NCBI GenBank assembly: GCA_017509205.1 | Contig: JAFWQF010000111.1 | Coordinates: 1 to 48,493 of the forward strand | Length of the DNA: 48,493 nt | DNA from: Clostridiales bacterium | Lineage (GTDB): Bacteria > Bacillota > Clostridia > Saccharofermentanales > Saccharofermentanaceae | Direction of reading: 5' to 3' | Notes under the pieces: model-generated | Databases searched by the model: none | What the model was told of the DNA's origin: nothing | What the model saw: only the letters and a program-made list of their open reading frames with translations | Translations under genes and position numbers: made by a program | Part shown: piece after piece, positions 1-8,199 of the stretch | Layout of the letters: each line of letters begins with the position of its first letter | How positions within the stretch are numbered: the stretch's first letter is position 1

Positions 1-6
1 GCCCAT
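1..6 (-). CDS. Start of a further exporter-operon gene (partial)
   Basis: Only the first two codons (ATG GGC, reading leftwards) lie inside the window. They follow a strong ribosome site, AAAGGAGG on the minus strand at 13-20, directly after the stop codon of the C39 exporter at 22-24. In NHLM-type export clusters the gene after the peptidase-containing transporter is often a second ABC transporter without a peptidase. That identity is an inference from context, because no protein sequence is visible. Confidence 0.6.
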
Positions 7-21
7 GGTAATCCTCCTTTC

Positions 22-2208
22 TTACTCATTCGCAACAAGGTCAGCATAAGTGCCGCCCTTGCTCATAAGCTCGTCATGCGTTCCGCGCTCAACGACCTTG
101 CCCTTGTCGAGAACGATGATCTCGTCGCAGTCTCTTACCGTTGAAAGACGGTGAGCTATGACGATGCATGTGATGCCTCTTGCCTTGATCGAATTAACGA
201 CCTCGTACTCAGTCCTCGCGTCAAGAGCACTGGTTGCCTCATCGAGGATTATGATCGAAGGATCCTGAGCAAGAACACGCGCTATCTCCATACGCTGCCT
301 CTGACCGCCGGAAAGATCCTTTCCGCCGCTCGTCAGCTTGTGCTGATAGCCGCCGTCTTTTTTCATTATGTCGTCGTGGATCTGTGCGTCCCTTGCTGCC
401 AGGATCATCTCAAAATCCTGGATGGAACTGTCCCACATCTTTATGTTGTTAGCGATGGTATCTTCGAAAATGATTATGTCCTGATCGACGACTGCGATGG
501 AGCCCGTCAGGACTTCCCTTGCGTATGACATGCGCGGCTTGCCGTCAAAGAGGATCTCGCCGCTCCAGGGCTGGTAAAGGCCTGAAACGAGTTTTGAGAT
601 CGTCGACTTTCCGCAGCCGGAAGCGCCTACAAGAGCTATTCTCTCGCCGGGCTTCATCTTGAGATTGAAGTTCTCGATCAGGGGTGCTTCAAGCCTTGAA
701 TAACCGAATGTAATGTCCTTGAGTTCAACGTTTCCGCCGAGCTTTCTAAGCTCACCCTCGCCGTCTTCAGGCGTATATGAAACGCTGATGTCTTCGGGAT
801 ATTCCATGACGTCCTCAACGCGCTCCATCTGCGTGCGCATTTCCTGGATCGTCTGACCTGCGCTGACCAGCGTCATGGCAGGTGACATGAACGAAGAGAG
901 GAATCCCTGGAACATCATTACCGCACCAAGCGAGAACTTGCCTTCCATCGTAAGCCAGACGCCGAGCACGAGGACTGCGTAGTTTGCGATCGTGCTGAAG
1001 AACATCGGGACCATTCCGAGGAACTGGTTGACCTTGGCGTTCTTAACGTCCTGTGAATTTACGGAAGCCTGATATCCGGCCCATTTCTGGAAGAAACCGT
1101 TTTCGGCGCCGCTCGCCTTGATTGTCTCGATCATTTCGATGCCGGCCACGGTCGTTGCCGTAAGCTTGCCTTCATCGCGCATCTGAACGCGGGTAACGTT
1201 GACTCTCTGCTCGGAGATTATCCTCGACATGATGGCATTGATGACAAGGACCGAGATGCCGATAAGCGTAAGAAGCGGGCTCTGCTTGATCATGAGAACG
1301 AGATAGAAGACCATCATCGCGGTATTGAGAACGAGAGGAGCGAAAGTATCGACCAGAGTTCCGGCTATGGAAGCGTTCATTTCAGCCCTGTTCTGAATGT
1401 CACCCGCAAGTCTCTGCGAGAAGAACTCCATAGGCATCCGCAGGACCTTCCACATGTATGAGGTATTGCCGATCACGGCCATCTTGCCGTTTATCTTTAG
1501 CGAGTAGATCGTCTGCGCCCATGAAACTATTATCTGAATTACCGCAAAGAGCACCATTACCCCGATGAACGGATAGAGCCAGTCGGGGTTGACGTTCGTA
1601 AGCAGGCGGTCCATGAAGATCCTGGACGTGACTGAATTGGCAATGCCGAAAAGATAAGTGATGACGGTCGTGAGCATTACGAAAAGGACCGCCGCGCCCG
1701 TTCCGACGAGACGCTTTTTCGCGAAATCGAGAGTGGATCTTCTCTTTCCGCCGGGCTCAAACGATTCGGATGGTGTGGGTATGAGGACGACACCGGTAAA
1801 TGACTTGTCGAATTCATCCCAGGTGACCTTGACCGTTCCCCTTGCGGGATCGTTGATATAGACTTTCTTGCCCTTAAAGCCGTTCAAAACGACAAAATGG
1901 TTCATGTTCCAGTGGATTATGCACGGGAACTGGCCGTTCTCTTTGAGCTTTTCGGGACTCATGGAATAGGCCTTCATGTCAAAGCCGTAGTGCTGTGCAG
2001 CTAAATAGATGTTCTTTGCTTTGGAACCGTCGCGTGAGACACCGCAGTCAATGCGCGCCTGCTCGAGCGGAACCCATTTCCCGTAGTATGCCATGACCAT
2101 GGCAAGGGAAGCGGCACCGCACTCGAGAGCCTCGAGCTGCATGACTACCGGAACTTTGGCAACTCCTTTGGTAAGTGTCGGCTTGATCTTTTTCTTACCT
2201 GCCGGCAT
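22..2208 (-). CDS. NHLM-type peptidase-containing ABC exporter (C39/PCAT)
   Basis: This 728-residue protein is a single-chain exporter that should cleave the leader from a secreted peptide and pump the core across the cytoplasmic membrane. The N-terminus is a C39 cysteine peptidase: Cys30 in LECGAASL, His104 in NMNHFVVL and Asp120 in INDPARG form the expected triad. A transmembrane domain of about 300 residues follows, then a nucleotide-binding domain with Walker A (GASGCGKST), signature (LSGGQRQRMEIAR), Walker B (IIILDEATSALD) and an H-loop His. All catalytic parts look intact. Its ATG overlaps the stop of the adaptor gene by one base (TGATG), so the two are probably co-translated. No precursor peptide gene is visible in the window. 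The NHLM subfamily assignment rests on overall resemblance and the type of adaptor; an ordinary bacteriocin PCAT is the alternative. Confidence 0.85.
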   Translation of the reverse strand: MPAGKKKIKPTLTKGVAKVPVVMQLEALECGAASLAMVMAYYGKWVPLEQARIDCGVSRDGSKAKNIYLAAQHYGFDMKAYSMSPEKLKENGQFPCIIHWNMNHFVVLNGFKGKKVYINDPARGTVKVTWDEFDKSFTGVVLIPTPSESFEPGGKRRSTLDFAKKRLVGTGAAVLFVMLTTVITYLFGIANSVTSRIFMDRLLTNVNPDWLYPFIGVMVLFAVIQIIVSWAQTIYSLKINGKMAVIGNTSYMWKVLRMPMEFFSQRLAGDIQNRAEMNASIAGTLVDTFAPLVLNTAMMVFYLVLMIKQSPLLTLIGISVLVINAIMSRIISEQRVNVTRVQMRDEGKLTATTVAGIEMIETIKASGAENGFFQKWAGYQASVNSQDVKNAKVNQFLGMVPMFFSTIANYAVLVLGVWLTMEGKFSLGAVMMFQGFLSSFMSPAMTLVSAGQTIQEMRTQMERVEDVMEYPEDISVSYTPEDGEGELRKLGGNVELKDITFGYSRLEAPLIENFNLKMKPGERIALVGASGCGKSTISKLVSGLYQPWSGEILFDGKPRMSYAREVLTGSIAVVDQDIIIFEDTIANNIKMWDSSIQDFEMILAARDAQIHDDIMKKDGGYQHKLTSGGKDLSGGQRQRMEIARVLAQDPSIIILDEATSALDARTEYEVVNSIKARGITCIVIAHRLSTVRDCDEIIVLDKGKVVERGTHDELMSKGGTYADLVANE

Positions 2209-2636
2209 CAGACGCCCCCCGCCTTGATGAGGAAATCTATGGGGTGGGTCTGTTCGGTAACGACTGTACCTTCATATGTTCCGTCAGGAAGGCTGACTTC
2301 GGCTATTCCCACCGATCTGCCGTACTGGTCGGCTTTGACCGCGGCAAGCTTAACGTTCTCCGTAGATACGCGCAGCGGCATGCCTTCGGTCAGATCGCCT
2401 GTTTCTTTTAAGACGACTATCGCGCTGTGACCTGATACGACAACGGTCGCTTTGGACGTGGTCTCGAGCGTACCGACACACGACCATGCAAAGATACCGC
2501 CCAAAAGGACGATAACCGCAACCAAAACGACCCATATTCCGGGATTTGTCACCTTGAGGTAATCGGTAAGATCCTCAGGAGACGAGATCCTGTCCATTGT
2601 TTCTTTTCTGAACAACGACTGCTCTCCGGATGCCAT
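2208..2636 (-). CDS. Minimal HlyD-like exporter adaptor
   Basis: This 142-residue membrane protein resembles the membrane-fusion component of NHLM export systems. It has a cytoplasmic N-terminus (LFRKETMDRISSPEDL), one membrane span at about residues 33-53 and a short extracytoplasmic part. Full HlyD-type adaptors of this group run to about 400 residues with a coiled-coil hairpin and a beta-barrel domain. Here the N-terminal region passes almost directly into a C-terminal end like that of HlyD (VVTEQTHPIDFLIKAG), as if the middle had been deleted. Both ends look normal, so this is more likely a compact natural form than a frameshift remnant, and such a form suits a cell without an outer membrane. 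Start ATG has GGGAGGATT upstream. Confidence 0.7.
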   Translation of the reverse strand: MASGEQSLFRKETMDRISSPEDLTDYLKVTNPGIWVVLVAVIVLLGGIFAWSCVGTLETTSKATVVVSGHSAIVVLKETGDLTEGMPLRVSTENVKLAAVKADQYGRSVGIAEVSLPDGTYEGTVVTEQTHPIDFLIKAGGV

Positions 2637-2674
2637 GTTGCTAAATCCTCCCGAACAGAGTTATAGATCCGGAA

Positions 2675-2971
2675 TTACTCGATGTTCAGAATGGAATCAA
2701 AACCGGTGAGGCTGAAGACGTCCATAACGACTTCGCTGGGATTGATGACCTTCATCTCGCCCTGATCCTTCATGATCTTAACGAGACCCATGAGCACGCG
2801 AAGACCGGCACTGGAAATGTACTCGAGATCCTTAAGGTCGATAACGAGATCCTTAACACCTGAAAGTTCAGGTTCAACCTTGCTCTCAAACTCAGGAGCC
2901 GTAAGAGTATCAAGGCGTCCGCTGACTTCTACCGTAAGCTTTTCGTTTTCTTTGTTTGTCTTAACTTCCAT
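2675..2971 (-). CDS. STAS-domain anti-sigma-factor antagonist
   Basis: This 98-residue protein is a single STAS domain of the SpoIIAA/RsbV type. In partner-switching circuits such proteins bind an anti-sigma kinase when unphosphorylated and are released when a conserved serine is phosphorylated. The Ser pair in the YISSAGLRVL loop is present. It is a clear paralogue of the STAS protein at 7897-8196, sharing GRLDT-TAP, YISSAGLRVL and TGF--IL-IE. I chose the ATG at 2971 over the GTG two codons upstream because GGAGAAG sits seven bases before the ATG. It is the first gene of the exporter operon, which is unusual and suggests that export or its components are tied to a phosphorylation switch. Confidence 0.85.
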   Translation of the reverse strand: MEVKTNKENEKLTVEVSGRLDTLTAPEFESKVEPELSGVKDLVIDLKDLEYISSAGLRVLMGLVKIMKDQGEMKVINPSEVVMDVFSLTGFDSILNIE

Positions 2972-3132
2972 AGTCACTTCTCCATGTTATTTTGTTGATA
3001 CAATACATTATATCTAATTATCAAGATATTTTGTTTAAAAAGAGTAAATTGCTTGTTAAATGATTTTTCAGGCAGAAATCAAACCCTTCAGTTCTGCTAT
3101 ACTTACAGAAATGATGTTATTCGAGGTGAATT
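2972..3132. promoter_or_regulatory. AT-rich divergent promoter region
   Basis: This spacer separates the minus-strand exporter operon from the plus-strand dipeptidase. On the minus strand a perfect TATAAT lies at 3012-3007, at a suitable distance from the STAS start, but I see no good -35 element. On the plus strand TATACT at 3098-3103 precedes the dipeptidase gene, again without a clear -35. The promoters are inferred from the -10-like boxes only. Confidence 0.4.
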
Positions 3133-3792
3133 ATGAGAACCGAATACCATAATAATCCCGCAATGGACCCTTCCGGATTTGTCCTTTTATCCGATTATGT
3201 ACCGGGAATAATCCAGGAGATCCGCTATTTCTCGACCTATAATTTCATCGGCGACCGCATCGACGGTTACGAAGAGCCCTGCGCGATCCTTTCCGTTGAA
3301 GCCGCAAGAGCCGTAAAAGCCGTATATAACGAACTTTTTGTCCAGGGATACCGATTGAAGGTTTTCGATGCCTACAGACCCGCATGTGCCGTAAAGCACT
3401 TCGTTCTATGGGGCATCGAGGATCAGGACATCAGGATGAAGCCCTATTTCTATCCCGATCTCGAAAAGAACGAACTTTTCGCAAAGGGATACATAGCAAA
3501 GCTCTCATCACACAGCAGGGGCAGCACCATTGACCTGACGCTCTTTGACATGCAGACAGGCAAAGAAGTCGACATGGGAAGCCCGTTCGATCTTTTCGAC
3601 GAGAAATCACACCCTGACTTTAAGGGCATCACAGATGAACAGTACGAGAACAGGATGACGCTTCAGAACGCCATGGTAAGGAACGGATTTGCTCCGATCG
3701 ACTGCGAATGGTGGCATTTCACGCTGAAGAACGAACCTTATCCCGATACGTATTTCGAGTTCCCGGTATCTTCACAGTACCTGAAAAGATAA
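3133..3792 (+). CDS. D-alanyl-D-alanine dipeptidase (VanX/DdpX family)
   Basis: This 219-residue protein should be a zinc dipeptidase of family M15D that splits D-Ala-D-Ala. All active-site elements are present: Arg82 in DAYRP, the SSHSRGSTIDLTL motif giving His127 and Asp134 as zinc ligands, and Glu192 with His195 in CEWWHF. There is no signal peptide, so it acts in the cytosol. The start has GAGGTGAA four bases upstream. A CstA-type transporter follows within 75 bases on the same strand. No VanH or VanA homologue is near, so a role in dipeptide or wall-fragment recycling is more likely than vancomycin resistance. Confidence 0.9.
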   Translation: MRTEYHNNPAMDPSGFVLLSDYVPGIIQEIRYFSTYNFIGDRIDGYEEPCAILSVEAARAVKAVYNELFVQGYRLKVFDAYRPACAVKHFVLWGIEDQDIRMKPYFYPDLEKNELFAKGYIAKLSSHSRGSTIDLTLFDMQTGKEVDMGSPFDLFDEKSHPDFKGITDEQYENRMTLQNAMVRNGFAPIDCEWWHFTLKNEPYPDTYFEFPVSSQYLKR

Positions 3793-3863
3793 TTCACTCC
3801 GCTTCCGGCCATAACATCTATAATGAAAATATCTTTTGGACCAAGCATTGGGAGAAACTGCTT

Positions 3864-5285
3864 ATGATTTCTTTTCTTATAGCTCTGGCGGTTCTGGCAG
3901 TCGGTTACTGCACTTACGGACTGATCACCGAAAAGGTCTTCGGACCTGATGACAGGACCACGCCTGCAGTTGAGATCAATGACGGTGTTGACTGCGTTCC
4001 GATCAAGACCTGGAAAGCCCTGCTGATACAGCTTCTGAACATCGCAGGAACCGGTCCCATCTTCGGTGCTCTGATGGGCGCGTGCTTCGGTCCGGTAGTA
4101 TTCCTCTGGATAGTATTCGGTTCGATATTGGGCGGTGCCGTCCACGACTACATGTGCGGCATGATCTCCGAAAGAAACAACGGTGCTTCAATAGCTGAGC
4201 TTTCAGGCATCTACCTCGGCAAGCCCGCACTCTACATAATGCGCATCTTCTCGATCCTACTCCTGCTTCTCACCGGAACGGTATTCGTCACGAGCCCCGC
4301 TGCGCTTATATCAAGCCTTACTCCGAAATTTCTTGGCAACACTTTTTGGATCATCGTCATTCTGATCTACTACGTGCTCGCGACACTCCTTCCGGTCGAT
4401 AAAGTAATCGGCAAACTCTACCCCGTTTTCGGCGTGATACTGATAGTGATGGCGCTCTCGATCGCGGGCGGAATCCTATTCCTGCCGGGTTACACCATCC
4501 CTGAGATAACGCTTTCTAACCTGCATCCTGAAAATCTTCCCGTATGGCCTTTCATGTTCGTAACGGTCGCATGCGGCGCCATCTCAGGCTTCCACGCAAC
4601 ACAGTCACCCATGATGTCAAAGTGCATCACGAGCGAAAAGGTCGGCCGAAAGGTCTTCTACGGTGCCATGATAATCGAATCTGTCATCGCGCTGATCTGG
4701 GCTGCCGCTGGCGTTGCTTTCTACGGCGGAACCGAGATGCTCCAGCAGGCCATCAGCAGCCAAGGCCAGTCCGGAACCGTCTATCAAATAAGCAAGGAAC
4801 TGCTCGGAAACGTTGGCGGAATACTGGCGATCGTAGGCGTTGTCGTCTGCCCCATCACATCAGGTGATACCGCATTCAGGAGCGCAAGGCTAATACTCGC
4901 GGAATGGACGAAACTCGACCAGAAGAAGATCGGTTACAGGCTGCTTATTACCCTTCCGCTGTTAGGTGTAAGCGCAGTCCTTACGCAGCTTGATTTCAAT
5001 GTCCTCTGGCGTTACTTCTCATGGAGCAACCAGACCCTCGCGATGATCGCTCTCTGGGTCGCCACATCGTATCTGATCAAAAACAACAGGAACAGATTCA
5101 CGTCGCTCCTCACTGCTCTTCCGGCAACATTCATGTCGGCAGTATCAGTCACATACATACTCGTGGCAAGCGAAGGTTTCAAGCTGCCTTATACCATCGG
5201 ATATCCCGTTGGAATAACGGCAGCGGCAGTGCTGTTTGTGATCTACATCGTCCTAATGTCGAGGAAGAACTCAAAGGTGGTATGA
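3864..5285 (+). CDS. cstA: CstA-family (carbon starvation) membrane transporter
   Basis: This is a polytopic membrane protein of 473 residues with about 12 or more hydrophobic spans. It matches the carbon starvation family, whose members import pyruvate or peptides: early GPIFGALMGACFGPVVFLWI, the HDYMCGMISERNNGASIAE motif and GAISGFHATQSPMMSKCI are family hallmarks. The reading frame is open from 3708, inside the dipeptidase gene, but I place the start at ATG 3864, where GGGAGAA is correctly spaced and the first span begins at once. It is shorter than the roughly 700-residue Escherichia coli CstA, as many clostridial members are. Coupling to the D-Ala-D-Ala dipeptidase suggests uptake of peptide or alanine-derived pyruvate. 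Its stop lies one base from the stop of the convergent next gene. Confidence 0.88.
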   Translation: MISFLIALAVLAVGYCTYGLITEKVFGPDDRTTPAVEINDGVDCVPIKTWKALLIQLLNIAGTGPIFGALMGACFGPVVFLWIVFGSILGGAVHDYMCGMISERNNGASIAELSGIYLGKPALYIMRIFSILLLLLTGTVFVTSPAALISSLTPKFLGNTFWIIVILIYYVLATLLPVDKVIGKLYPVFGVILIVMALSIAGGILFLPGYTIPEITLSNLHPENLPVWPFMFVTVACGAISGFHATQSPMMSKCITSEKVGRKVFYGAMIIESVIALIWAAAGVAFYGGTEMLQQAISSQGQSGTVYQISKELLGNVGGILAIVGVVVCPITSGDTAFRSARLILAEWTKLDQKKIGYRLLITLPLLGVSAVLTQLDFNVLWRYFSWSNQTLAMIALWVATSYLIKNNRNRFTSLLTALPATFMSAVSVTYILVASEGFKLPYTIGYPVGITAAAVLFVIYIVLMSRKNSKVV

Positions 5286-5286
5286 T

Positions 5287-5709
5287 TCAAACGTTATCAG
5301 GCGTCCAGCTCGGCTGGACATCTTCTATCTGAAGCTTTCCGGATACTTTTACCACTACCTGGTATTTATCCTCATAGACAATCTCGCCCGGAGTGTTGGT
5401 ATATACAAGGTAATACGGGTGATTGTACTTTTCGAGAAGCCACAGTGCCGGACGGATCATCCTCATCATTTCCTCGGTGTTCTCGGTCTTGAAAAAGCAG
5501 ACTACGAGCTCCCTGTTCTTGCACTGCGGGGGCCACGGGAGATTCTCGGCAAACCAGGAATCTATCTCCTTGAAAAGGCTTATGTCCTCTTCATCCATTA
5601 CGTCATTCTGAATAAGCTGCCAACACATGCTGAATATGCCTTTGGCATACATGGTATTGGCAGCGAGCTCCTGGCCCTGGATACGAACATATTTGTAATT
5701 CAGCTTCAT
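5287..5709 (-). CDS. Conserved hypothetical protein
   Basis: This 140-residue soluble protein is not one I recognise. It has no signal peptide or membrane span and no obvious catalytic motif. Its composition is rich in Trp, Tyr and acidic residues (SWFAENLPWPPQCKNREL is distinctive). The ATG has GGAGG seven bases upstream, and the gene is single on its strand, convergent with the CstA gene and with no room for a terminator between them. Confidence 0.6.
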   Translation of the reverse strand: MKLNYKYVRIQGQELAANTMYAKGIFSMCWQLIQNDVMDEEDISLFKEIDSWFAENLPWPPQCKNRELVVCFFKTENTEEMMRMIRPALWLLEKYNHPYYLVYTNTPGEIVYEDKYQVVVKVSGKLQIEDVQPSWTPDNV

Positions 5710-5886
5710 AAGCGGCCTCCGGCAAACAGTTCTTCTCTTGTTTTGATGATATCACACGGGCAGCACAATGTGCGTGAACATACTGTAATCAAAGCTTATC
5801 AATAAATAAAAAAAGTTTACTTTTTTGAAATCAATAACAATTCCTTTGTGGTTATAATTTTATATATGCTTTGATCAGAGGTGTTT

Positions 5887-7854
5887 ATGTCGGTAGGAAA
5901 GAAACAATTTCAGCTCAGGCCAATACTGGGATCATTGTTTTTTATCCTGGTCATCATAATCGGCATCTATAAGTTTGACGTCATCCGCACAAGGTCCGAT
6001 CTGCCGGTAATGAGCATAGTCAATGTCTCGGCAGATCTTTGCAGCATGGCCTTGGGTTACGTCCTCTTTCTGGTAAGTACCATCGACAAGTCAAGGAACA
6101 GAAAGAACCTGAATGCGTATCTTCTGCTTCTTATCGCGTGCTTTTCGTCGGCTTTCCTCGATGAGGTCTGCTGGCTCGTCGACGGCGATGTCTCCATGGT
6201 CTACGTCAACGCCATAGCGAACACCTTCTACTACATGGGCGCTCCCGTAATGGCTTTTCTGTTCTGGCGCTATGTCGTATCCTATCTCGATCTCGAACAG
6301 AAAGAAGTCAAGATAGTAAACATTTTCATGGCCATAGGACTTGTAGGAGCCGTCATAATAAGGATCGTTAACTTAAGTTTCGGCTTCTATTTCTACATAT
6401 CCGCAGACGGCCAGTATCACAGGGGAAAACTTTATCTGCTTTCCAACCTCTATGCCTATGCCGCTATGATAATGACGCTCTTCCTCGTCTTCCTCGCAAG
6501 AAAGAGATTCAAGACATATCAGATCGTAATCCTTTACATGTACGCGTTCTTCCCGCTCGCTGCGGGAATCCTCGCGATATTCACTTTCGGTCTTTCCATC
6601 TCAAGCCCGGTCATTATGCTCGTACTGCTCCTGATGTACTGCGTACTTAACGTAATCCAGAGCAGAGAGCGTTCGATCTCCGACAGAGAACTGCAGATGG
6701 CCACGCACATTCAGACCGGCATGCTGCCGCACGTCTTCCCGCCTTATCCCGACAGGAAGGAATTTGATCTTCACGCATCAATGAACCCCGCAAGAGAGGT
6801 CGGCGGCGATTTCTACGATTACTACATGCCTGATGACAATCACCTGGTGATCACGATAGCAGACGTTTCGGGCAAAGGAATTCCCGCGGCGCTCATGATG
6901 ATGGTCACCAAGACCCTCATCAAGAACAGAGGTCTTACCGATTTCAAGGACTGCGCAAAGATCCTGGCTTCAGTCAACGACCAGTTCTGCGAAAACAATG
7001 AGCTCGACATGTTCGTTACAGTGTTCATGGGAATCCTCACGATCTCGACCGGTGAATTCAGATATGCCAATGCAGGCCATGAATATCCGGCGGTAAGCAG
7101 AGACGGCAACCGGTTCGAGCTCCTCAAGGAGCACCATTCACCGCCTCTGGGATGCATGGAAGGCATAGTTTACAGAGAATATAAGACAACTTTCCATCCC
7201 AGTGATATCATATATCTGTACACAGACGGAGTAACCGAGGCAAACGACAACAGACATGAACTATACGGCGAGCAGCGGCTGATCAGCGCGTTGAACCTGC
7301 CATTTAACGGCGACATGACACTGCTCAACAGAAATGTAAGTGACAGCATCTTACGGTTTACAGGCGGCGCCGAGCAGTTTGATGACATAACAATGCTGAG
7401 TTTGAAGTATAATGGACCCATAGACTCCGGAAAGGCGGGGATTGAAATGAAAGAGCTAAAAGTAAACGCAGACATTTCAGAACTCGATAAGGTTTTGGCT
7501 TTCGCCGATTCGATCCTCGAATCGATGGACTGCAGCATGAAAGCCCAGATGCAGATCGATGTTGCCATCGAGGAGATCTTTGTAAACATCGCTCACTATG
7601 CTTATCCTTCAGGAGACGGCGAAGCGGTGATACAGATTGAAGCAGATGAGGCATCCAAGACGGTCAGCATCACCTTCATCGATCAGGGCACACCGTACGA
7701 CCCGCTCCAGAATGCCGATCCGGACATCACGCTTTCGGCAGAAGACAGGCCGATCGGAGGACTCGGGATCTTTATGGTCAAGAAGAGCATGGACGACATG
7801 TCTTACGAATACAAAGACAACAGCAACCGTCTGACCATCAAAAAGAGTTTTTAA
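5887..7854 (+). CDS. Membrane PP2C (SpoIIE-type) phosphatase fused to HATPase anti-sigma kinase
   Basis: This 655-residue signalling protein combines three parts. The first 265 residues hold about seven or eight membrane spans that probably act as a sensor. A SpoIIE-type PP2C phosphatase follows, with metal-binding Asp308 in EVGGDFYDYY, ADVSGKGIPAALMM and a late DD in EQFDDITML. The last 140 residues form an RsbW/SpoIIAB-like HATPase with an N-box (EEIFVNIAHYAY, Asn567) and GGLGIFMV. Phosphatase and kinase activities on the same STAS partner may thus lie on one chain. I start at ATG 5887 because AGAGGTG precedes it; the GTG at 5881 overlaps that ribosome site. A TATAAT at 5853-5858 is a candidate -10. 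The cognate STAS protein follows 42 bases downstream. Confidence 0.9.
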   Translation: MSVGKKQFQLRPILGSLFFILVIIIGIYKFDVIRTRSDLPVMSIVNVSADLCSMALGYVLFLVSTIDKSRNRKNLNAYLLLLIACFSSAFLDEVCWLVDGDVSMVYVNAIANTFYYMGAPVMAFLFWRYVVSYLDLEQKEVKIVNIFMAIGLVGAVIIRIVNLSFGFYFYISADGQYHRGKLYLLSNLYAYAAMIMTLFLVFLARKRFKTYQIVILYMYAFFPLAAGILAIFTFGLSISSPVIMLVLLLMYCVLNVIQSRERSISDRELQMATHIQTGMLPHVFPPYPDRKEFDLHASMNPAREVGGDFYDYYMPDDNHLVITIADVSGKGIPAALMMMVTKTLIKNRGLTDFKDCAKILASVNDQFCENNELDMFVTVFMGILTISTGEFRYANAGHEYPAVSRDGNRFELLKEHHSPPLGCMEGIVYREYKTTFHPSDIIYLYTDGVTEANDNRHELYGEQRLISALNLPFNGDMTLLNRNVSDSILRFTGGAEQFDDITMLSLKYNGPIDSGKAGIEMKELKVNADISELDKVLAFADSILESMDCSMKAQMQIDVAIEEIFVNIAHYAYPSGDGEAVIQIEADEASKTVSITFIDQGTPYDPLQNADPDITLSAEDRPIGGLGIFMVKKSMDDMSYEYKDNSNRLTIKKSF

Positions 7855-7896
7855 ACAAAAGATAATAAAGCGAATATCATATCAGGAGGATCAACC

Positions 7897-8196
7897 ATGT
7901 TGAACATCATCAAGAACGTAAACGGCAGTGACCTTAAGGTCATTCTCGAGGGCAGACTCGATACCACCACAGCTCCCCAGCTCGAAACAGAGCTCAGCAG
8001 CATTTTGGGCGGCGTTACTGCTCTGAAGTTCGATCTTGCAAAACTCGACTATATCTCCAGTGCCGGATTAAGAGTCCTTCTTTCTTCACAGAAGACCATG
8101 AACAAGCAGGGAACAATGGTTATCTCCGGTGTTTCTCCCGAGGTCAAGGAGATCTTCGACGTAACCGGATTCTCCGATATCTTAACGATCGAGTAA
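7897..8196 (+). CDS. STAS-domain anti-sigma-factor antagonist
   Basis: This 99-residue single-domain STAS protein is probably the substrate of the phosphatase/kinase encoded just upstream. The Ser pair 54-55 in YISSAGLRVLL is the expected phosphorylation site. AGGAGG lies nine bases before the ATG. It is paralogous to the STAS protein that heads the exporter operon at 2675-2971, so the upstream enzyme could act on both. No sigma factor or separate anti-sigma factor is encoded in the window. The gene ends three bases from the convergent histidine kinase gene. Confidence 0.88.
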   Translation: MLNIIKNVNGSDLKVILEGRLDTTTAPQLETELSSILGGVTALKFDLAKLDYISSAGLRVLLSSQKTMNKQGTMVISGVSPEVKEIFDVTGFSDILTIE

Positions 8197-8199
8197 TCT

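Noticed and set aside
3133..3792. Dipeptidase gene as evidence of a vancomycin-resistance cluster
   Set aside because: No VanH, VanA/B, VanR or VanS homologue is present; the neighbour is a nutrient transporter.
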